The notes under the pieces were generated by a model. It saw only the letters and a program-made list of their open reading frames with translations, ran no database searches and had not been told where the DNA came from. Below, in pieces: positions 57,960 to 64,000 of a stretch of 64,000 nt of DNA (positions are counted from its first letter, which is position 1; each line of letters begins with the position of its first letter). Origin of the DNA: Nectonema munidae. Lineage: Eukaryota > Nematomorpha > Nectonematoida > Nectonematidae. The stretch is taken from NCBI GenBank assembly GCA_030549495.1, contig JAUIRK010000408.1, forward strand, positions 1 through 64,000, written 5' to 3'. The translations under genes were made by a program, and so were the position numbers.

Positions 57960-58110
57960 GTGGCATGGCAGGTTGGTTGAGATGATGGACTCAGCACACA
58001 AGCCTCTGGATTCGATTCCTCATCGATACGAATTTGTTCATAGTTTGACATAAGCGGTACATCAGTGCCTTGTCAATGAAAATACATCCGCTGCACCTTA
58101 CCTTTTACTC
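57960..58110 (+). mobile_element. tRNA-derived SINE, best preserved copy
   Basis: GGGTGGCATGGCAGGTTGGTTGAG is A-box-like, TGGATTCGATTCCTCATCGA contains a good B box, then AAGCGGTACATCAGTGCCTT and TACATCCGCTGCACCTTACC. Two minus-strand copies in the window share the layout. Confidence 0.7.
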
Positions 58111-58589
58111 AAAATTGAAAAATTTGCTACATAATTAACACAAGAGAGAAAGGAAACAAAATAAACTAATAAAGCAATTTTCACTATTTTAAAATGGAAC
58201 CGTCTGTTCTCAGAATAATTTCAAAATAATAGGAGGCATAAAAAATTAGATATCGGCACTTTATTTGATATTTTCAAGTTTTTATAAGCAGCAAAAGCCA
58301 ACGTTTAAGTAGCCAACCCTTATAATTAAAAAATTATTTAACCCTTTCAGGCACAGAAAAAGTTACGCAGTGAAAATGATGTGAAACCTTTTTAAAAAAT
58401 GTTCCTGTAATATAACTAAGACAAAACTGAAGCATTTTTGAAATTAAATGTCATTGACCCAGGAAATTAATATGGGACCCCAGTGTCCCACTGTGCACAT
58501 AAGGAAAAAAAATTATAATTTTCAAAAAAAAAATCATTTATTAGAAAATAGATTAAAAGTTTTAATGGTTGTTACTTTTAAACTTTTTT

Positions 58590-58732
58590 GGTAATGTTGC
58601 ACTATCCGTGCATCGATAAGCGTCTTTCCTATGCAATTGGCTTTTTATCGATGCAGGGACTATCCGTGCATCGATAAAAAGCCAATTGCATAAGAAAGAC
58701 GTTTATCGATGCACAGATAGTGCAACATTACC
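58590..58732. repeat. Foldback with 66-base arms inside piggyBac
   Basis: Arms 58590-58655 and 58667-58732 are inverted copies with only three differences, around an 11-base centre. The outer words are GGTAATGTTGCACTATC and GATAGTGCAACATTACC. TATCGATGCA or its reverse occurs four times. It lies on the 3' side of the transposase gene. Confidence 0.92.
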
Positions 58733-58903
58733 CTTTTTTTATCCAGGAGATATTTTTCACCAAGATATCTTGTTAAATAGCCCTACAAATTTTTTAGTCT
58801 TAGTATCAAATGAAATTTGGGAACTGTTTTTTACTTTTGATCTAATAAAAAACTTGATAAGGAAAAAATAAAAAATACTTTATTGAAAAAACTTGTTTTT
58901 AGT

Positions 58904-60604
58904 TTATAAAATCATAATTCTAAATGAAAGTTCAAAAAACAGAAAATCTTTTTGTACACAGAGAAACTTTTCATAGGCTCCACAAAAAATGAATGTTCTG
59001 CTTTCTCTTTTATTTTTACAACAAAATTGACATCTTTGTCTTCTCTCACTGAAATTAGGAAGATGAAGGAAATCTTTTTCTTTTGGGGTGGAAGAAGAAT
59101 GGTACTTTCTGGATGTAAAGTTGTTTATCAATCGCGTAGCAATAACCTGCTTAAATTCTATAAATGATTGACTATATTCACTATTTAACTTTTTAAAAAC
59201 CAAATAAGAATTTATGAGAGATGTTTCAAACAAATCAAAAAAAATTCTTAGGTAATACTTATGTGTTGCTCTATGATCATAATTGTAATAGCTTTTGTAT
59301 TGATTGGACAAGTCTACTCCTCCCATGTAACTATTGTAATTTGAGATCATAGTAGGTATTGTTTGAATAAAGCCATCTCTTTCTCCACGCTTTCTTTTTT
59401 TTCTGAGCTTCATACCTGTTGGCTTCATAAAGTTTGATAGCACTGTGATTCCACGAGTGTCGAACCATTTAAAAACATTGATTTTACGATCAGTTGTTTG
59501 ATGACAGTCAGCTTCGCCTTTTTTCATATCTTTATCATTTTTCAAATCGCTTGGGAGTAGTTTTCTATTTTCACGTATAATGCCAGTCGCCATAATACCT
59601 TTATCATGCAACATTTTCATAAGATTGACAGTAGTAAAAAAACTGTCGAAATACAGATGACAACCCGTGTGCAAAACTTTCTGTGATAACCGCATTACAA
59701 CATTTTCGCCTAAAGAATGCTCGATGTCTTTTTCTCTACCAACGTAGGGTTCTATTTGATAAACGAAACCTGTAATACCAGCTCTGACCCAACATTTGAA
59801 ACCCCACTTAATAGGTTTTGCTTTAACATACTGTTTCATACTACATTTGCCTTTAAATTTTATCATTCTTTCATCAATTGACTGATTTTTTTCTGGATAA
59901 AATATCTTTCCAAAAGAAGCATTATAATGTTTGAAAATCGGCCTCACTTCATAAGCCCTATCACCATTCATTTTATCATTGTTATTGAAATGAAAATAAC
60001 GTTTGATTTCAGTAAATTTACTATATGTCATGATATTTGAAATATAGCTTACATTTAAACTTTTGTTCTTAGACCAATAGTTTCTTATGGTCGGAAGCCT
60101 ATGAAAACCAAACACAAGATGCATCCCAATAAAAGCAGAAATTTCATGCTCATTGGTTGAAAAAACATGACCTTTCTGCTCAGCATATCTTTGAGTTTCT
60201 ACTAAAATTATATCTTTCAATAATATATCAAAATTTGTTACTTTTTTGAACACAAAAAAATCGTCATTTATATGAGAAGAATCTAACAGTTGTGAAAATG
60301 AATCCAAAAATTTACCGTATTCAATAGGATTTTCTACAGATGGAGCACATGCATTTCGAATTATTGCAGTCCATTCAATTTCAGGATTTTTCTCTTCTTC
60401 TTCATCTTGGAGAAATGCTTCATTATTGGAAATTCTTACTGAGCAACATCCTGCTTCATCACCAGATATCAGAGCTTGAATATCATCATTGTCCAACTTT
60501 AAAAATTCATCTTCTGAGTTTTCAGCGTAGATAATTTCAGTTATATCTTTTTTACTTATTATCAATTCTCTTCCATTATGGTATATTTTACTTTTCAGAG
60601 ACAT
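58904..60604 (-). CDS. piggyBac transposase, 566 residues, intact frame
   Basis: The first in-frame ATG is at 60604 (MSLKSKIYHNGREL); the frame stays open a little further upstream but without an ATG. An acidic N-terminal part (SEDEFLKLDNDD, DEEEEKNPE) is followed by the piggyBac catalytic domain. First Asp in NQSIDERMIKFKGKCS, second in HLYFDSFFTTVNL, third in NSYMGGVDLSNQYKSYYNYD. All three needed Asp are present. The C-terminus carries a Cys-rich motif (RCQFCCKN, then RTFIFC and FLCVQ), a partial version of the usual cysteine-rich DNA-binding domain; a last expected Cys/His pair is not evident. The enzyme cuts and pastes at TTAA. There are no stops or frame shifts. Confidence 0.9.
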   Translation of the reverse strand: MSLKSKIYHNGRELIISKKDITEIIYAENSEDEFLKLDNDDIQALISGDEAGCCSVRISNNEAFLQDEEEEKNPEIEWTAIIRNACAPSVENPIEYGKFLDSFSQLLDSSHINDDFFVFKKVTNFDILLKDIILVETQRYAEQKGHVFSTNEHEISAFIGMHLVFGFHRLPTIRNYWSKNKSLNVSYISNIMTYSKFTEIKRYFHFNNNDKMNGDRAYEVRPIFKHYNASFGKIFYPEKNQSIDERMIKFKGKCSMKQYVKAKPIKWGFKCWVRAGITGFVYQIEPYVGREKDIEHSLGENVVMRLSQKVLHTGCHLYFDSFFTTVNLMKMLHDKGIMATGIIRENRKLLPSDLKNDKDMKKGEADCHQTTDRKINVFKWFDTRGITVLSNFMKPTGMKLRKKRKRGERDGFIQTIPTMISNYNSYMGGVDLSNQYKSYYNYDHRATHKYYLRIFFDLFETSLINSYLVFKKLNSEYSQSFIEFKQVIATRLINNFTSRKYHSSSTPKEKDFLHLPNFSERRQRCQFCCKNKRESRTFIFCGAYEKFLCVQKDFLFFELSFRIMIL

Positions 60605-61348
60605 AAGAAAGGATAAAAAGTAAAACTTGGTGATGAAGTTAAAAAATATGAACACTTCAGTTTTATCTGCTCCCTTTTTTAGAGTTGTCAAAATTAGTTT
60701 ACTATAAATGATAGATTCTCTTTTGCATTAACATCTGTGATGTGTGTTGATAACAAGTCGTCCAGGTTCCACGGGATTCAATACAGAGACACAAAATATA
60801 GAAAACATATATCAGCACATTTGACAGCTAAAAATTTTTAAACTGCTGATATCTAATCCCACACAGACAAGAGAGAAAAAGATTAGGATAGCTGTCAAAT
60901 TATTGAAATATGTATCTATTATTTTTTGTGTCTTTTTAATCTCTAATTATCGTCATTCACATCTTATAAAAATTTGTATTTATGTATCTTATTATATGGA
61001 CATTTATAATTGTTCCACAAAGGCATAATGGGACACAGAAGTCCCAAACAAAAAAGTAAAAAAAAATAGCTAATTAAAAAAGAATTTCCAGGTAAAATTT
61101 ATGATTCTATAAAGAATACATTTGAAAAAACTTGATTTAAAAAATTTTCATCAAAATACCGAATACTTAACAATTTTGAGAGAAAAATTTGAAAAAAAAA
61201 TTCAAAATTTTGATATAATTAAATTGAAATAAAGGTTATATTACTAAAAAATTGAGTTAACGTGCAAGTAACTTGCTCATTTTTTTTTCATTTTATTTTT
61301 TTGTTTGGGACACCAATGTCCCATTATGCCTGAAAAGGTTAAACTAAC

Positions 61349-61624
61349 GGTCGACAGACATTTCGCCCCATAGACAATTTGGCCCCTGACAAATTGTCTC
61401 ATAGGTTATTAGTTTCATCCATCTTTGCTAATTATGTGTAAAATTATTAAAAAATTTTATATTCTTGTTTATTTTATCTCTATTAAATTATTTCAAATTA
61501 TTCATTTTATCTCTTAATTTTTTAGAATTGTCCATGAGACAAAATGTCTTATGAAAATAACGCGGCGAATTGTCCATGAAACAAAATGTCTTATGAAAAT
61601 AATGGGGTGAATTGTCCGAGGACC
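61349..61624. mobile_element. hAT-like MITE next to piggyBac
   Basis: AAACTAAC (61341-61348) and AAACTAGC (61625-61632) form a 7/8 target duplication. The ends GGTCGACAGACATTTCGCCC and, in reverse, GGTCCTCGGACAATTCACCC are related inverted repeats. Inside, a 42-base unit (GAATTGTCCATGAGACAAAA and on) is repeated in tandem at about 61525 and 61567. Confidence 0.7.
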
Positions 61625-61639
61625 AAACTAGCATAAATC

Positions 61640-61843
61640 AAAGTATACGAGAAAAGAAAATCACTGCGTTTTTTTTGAATATTTAAGTTTTCAAATGTTA
61701 CAAAATGTAGCAAACGTAGTGATAAAGATTGTGACTTTTGTTGGAAAAAAATTCTTAGCGCGAGTCTAACAATATTCATTGATATAAAATCGTAACGATT
61801 GAAAACTATTTTAATTTAACTCTAAATGCAAATTAGACAGAAG
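61640..61843. other. Possible RTE LINE scrap
   Basis: On the minus strand a short frame begins MNIVRLALR, like the PMNIIRLALRK of the LINE at 23600. It is too short for a firm call. Confidence 0.3.
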
Positions 61844-62038
61844 CAGTGGTGTAGCAAAAAAGTTGATAGAAGGGGCACAATTTAAAAACAAAAAACTTGC
61901 GCAACATTATTTATACTTTCTTGACCCTTTCATTGAAGAAATTTTCAAAAACTGATATCGCATAAGATGCATGGGGGCACCATGCGGTACATAGGAGTGT
62001 GGGCACGGCCCTTCATGCCCAGCCTAGCTACGTCACTG
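61844..62038. mobile_element. hAT MITE, second copy of the CAGTGGCGTAGC type
   Basis: Ends are CAGTGGTGTAGCAAAA and GCCTAGCTACGTCACTG. The flanks GACAGAAG and GAGAGAAT match at 6 of 8 positions, as a decayed target duplication. It is 195 bases long and belongs with 39834-40013. Confidence 0.7.
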
Positions 62039-62674
62039 GAGAGAATAGAGCTGAATGAGATAGGAGAGCTTAACAAGAGAAGAGGGCTTGAATGAAAGAA
62101 GAGAGCTTGAGTGAATGATTGAGTTTTAGCAGAGGAAGCGGAGGAGAAAAACAGAGGAGACAGAAAGAGAATCACTGTGACAGAAGATGAGAAAATCTAG
62201 TGGATCATCAACATGTGTTTGCTCAAAAATACTATAAAGAGGAGATACTGTGATAAACATTGCTTACTTATTGTGTGCATATTGAAGCAATGGATTATAT
62301 ATATTAAGCGGCAGGGCAATTATTGTAAATTATTTATCTTTTTCGATCTAAAATCTATAAATAGGAAACCATTGTAATCAGCATAAAATATTATCATGCA
62401 ATGACGTGTCACTTAATTTATTTTTTAGAATATAAAAATATACACATTTTATTTTCGTGACCCCGAAATTTTTATCCCAAAATCCCCCCCCCCCCCCCCC
62501 AGGAAACTTCCGCCCCATTAATTTTTCATTTCAGCTAACTTCTTCCACCCTAAAATTTCGCCTCCAGGAAACTTCCACTCTATTAATTCTTCCTTTGGTA
62601 ATTTTCGCTTACCGTAATACTGCTCCTGATGTATTTAATAAATCTAATTATTATTTAAAAAAATATGATTAATT
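62039..62674. other. No gene; purine-rich piece and C run
   Basis: A purine-rich stretch (62040-62200) and a C run (about 62486-62500) with AGGAAACTTCC words repeated on its right side (62502-62575). No gene is seen. Confidence 0.4.
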
Positions 62675-62872
62675 TTAGTTAGCTAAAATTAAAAAAAAGG
62701 TTAATTTTTCACATCGCCAATAAGTTCTTGTTTTCTCCATATTGTCTTTGTGCCTCTCATATATGTAATTTTCACTGCCAACCACTTTTCTTTTTCCTTT
62801 CGATGAAGAGCTGAATGATGATAATATATAAATTTGAATGATATAAAAGGAAGCAACTAGAACTAGAGCCAA
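62675..62872 (-). pseudogene. Half FLYWCH-type zinc finger
   Basis: On the minus strand, after an acceptor-like TCATTCAG (about 62815), the frame reads SSSKGKRKVVGSENYIYERH and EKTRTYWRCEKL. The Y-Y-R spacing to WRC is the first half of a FLYWCH finger; the expected later Cys and His are missing. A GTGAAA donor lies within the WRC codons, so this may be an exon of a gene whose other exons are not recognised, or a fragment of a MULE-type element. Confidence 0.45.
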
Positions 62873-64000
62873 TAGAAAATTAAACCGTAACTTGGTTTAT
62901 TTTGAATATCCATCTAATTATTTTAAGGTATATCATTTAAATTATATGCGTTTCACCTTAATTTTTTTGGGCAAACAACGACTGTGTCTAACTTATCATA
63001 GCAAACAATAGTGTGGTGAATTATTTGAGAATGTAAATTTTGTAGGGTGTACTTTTCAGAAGGGGGGGGGGGGGGAGACATCGGGATGGAATTTATAGAG
63101 GTGGAATTTACATTGAAGCGTTATTCTATAACATAAAATGGTTTTCAGGTCGTCCTCTAATTGAACAGAGCGCTATTTTTCAGATGTCAGAGCAGAAGCT
63201 ATATTTATCACATTAATTTCAAAATCTATTGAAAAATATTTCCTTTTGCTTTTTCTATGAAATATATTAGTAAAAAGAAAAGAGTAAGAAAATATTTGCA
63301 AAAAAATGTAATAATTACATTATTACAAGTATACGATTAACGCCATCTACATACAAGTTAAACGTTGTCTTTGTTTTTCCCTGAAATTATACCTTTTTGG
63401 GTTGAAGTTCTTTGTTTTCATCTGATTTAATACGTTTAAGAATTACTTTGGTGCAAAACTTAAAATCCATAGTGACCTGGTTTTGTTTGGATGGTAGATT
63501 TTACTTGCAATTCATTGTTGGAACATATCACTCCCGATACAGCAACAAAAATATTCATACTTTTCAAAAAATAAAAGCTAATGTCCCTTTTCTGATCTTT
63601 TTCTCATCTGATATAAATTATTATAGAAGCAAAATATGCAAGGTTTTTTATTTCAAGTTTTTCATTGCAATATTTTAGACAAATCCAACGAACTTGAATA
63701 TTTACAACAATAAAAACTTAATAATGTGCATTAAAAATTTATCTTGGTTCTGTGTGGCAATATAGTGTATACATATAAAAAATAAGCAGTTATCTTTATA
63801 TTGAAGTAAATGGCTGTGTGAATGCTGTTAAGGCCCCTTTACCCATCTTCAGTGTGGTCCAAGCTCCGGTATACATTTAAAAAATAAACGAGGGACCAAT
63901 AGTGACGGGATAAAAGTTGAAAAATGACACAAGAGATATGGAGACATAGAGTTCTAATGCAGACATTATTCAACTGTTCATCACACTGTATTCTATGTTA
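62873..64000. other. Right end, mostly unassigned
   Basis: A G run lies at about 63063-63075. On the minus strand a possible short exon (63470 to about 63393) reads MDFKFCTKVILKRIKSDENK and ends at a GTATAA donor. It does not match in phase with the FLYWCH piece, so I make no gene call. Confidence 0.3.

Larger units (their letters stand above)
58338..61342 (-). mobile_element. Complete piggyBac transposon
   Basis: TTAA lies at both borders (58338-58341 and 61339-61342). Inverted ends: left CCCTTTCAGGCACAG, right (reverse) CCTTTTCAGGCATAATGGG. Subterminal words GTCCCA recur near both ends (58485-58495, 61035-61047, 61315-61325). It contains one uninterrupted transposase on the minus strand and a 143-base foldback near the left side. 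It looks structurally whole, so it is one of the youngest elements here. Confidence 0.92.

Noticed and set aside
61945-62175. Ser-rich minus frame
   Set aside because: It derives from a purine-rich stretch and part of a hAT MITE, with no domain.
56423-64000. Search for the first SDR exons (TGxxxGIG and NNAG motifs)
   Set aside because: No matching block was found on the minus strand; they probably lie outside the window.

Overview
The window looks like nuclear DNA of an animal, most likely an arthropod. It is very AT-rich, uses the standard code, has short GT-AG introns (47, 54 and 61 bases in two genes), and carries metazoan DNA transposons (hAT, piggyBac, Tigger/pogo), LINEs and SINEs. The mix resembles parasitic copepods (sea lice), but that guess comes from overall character and is not proven. 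No bacterial operon, CRISPR array or organelle sequence was seen.

Host genes are few and nearly all on the minus strand. They are: an unrecognised coiled-coil protein (6354-7067); TSEN54, a tRNA-splicing endonuclease subunit, in three exons (16829-17940); ASNSD1 in one exon (30498-32192); a four-exon gene for a 316-residue probably secreted protein that I do not recognise (46129-50683); and the last two coding exons of a retinol-dehydrogenase-like short-chain dehydrogenase (51167-56422). The last gene has a 4.9 kb intron holding an opposite-strand tRNA-Leu(CAG) and a three-level transposon nest. A half FLYWCH zinc finger lies at 62675-62872.

The rest is mostly a transposon graveyard. Region by region: 0-5 kb, two uncharacterised repeated protein families (labelled A and B here) and a tandem repeat; 8.5-9.7 kb, the 5' part of a piggyBac-like element; 12.8-14.8 kb, a Tigger; 15-16.3 kb, repeats, a 5S-derived SINE and a low-complexity block; 18.9-20 kb, a hAT-like element with an RTE-type LINE tail; 20.5-25 kb, a satellite split by an RTE-type LINE; 25-26.5 kb, an old reverse-transcriptase fossil; 26.6-27.8 kb and 32.7-33.7 kb, hAT remnants; 35-40.8 kb, two LINEs; 41.8-44.9 kb, hAT and piggyBac remnants; 58.3-61.3 kb, a complete piggyBac with an uninterrupted transposase; then further MITEs.

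The genes do not form a pathway together. The most useful results are the splice-resolved host genes, the TE nests whose target-site duplications (TSDs) can be read exactly, and sequence-level oddities: an inverted duplication inside a LINE reverse transcriptase, a 66-base-arm foldback inside piggyBac, a satellite interrupted by a LINE, and a 5S-rRNA-derived SINE sharing a tail motif with the RTE-type LINE. Nothing here proves a new biological system. The best candidates for novelty are the secreted protein, the coiled-coil protein and families A and B.
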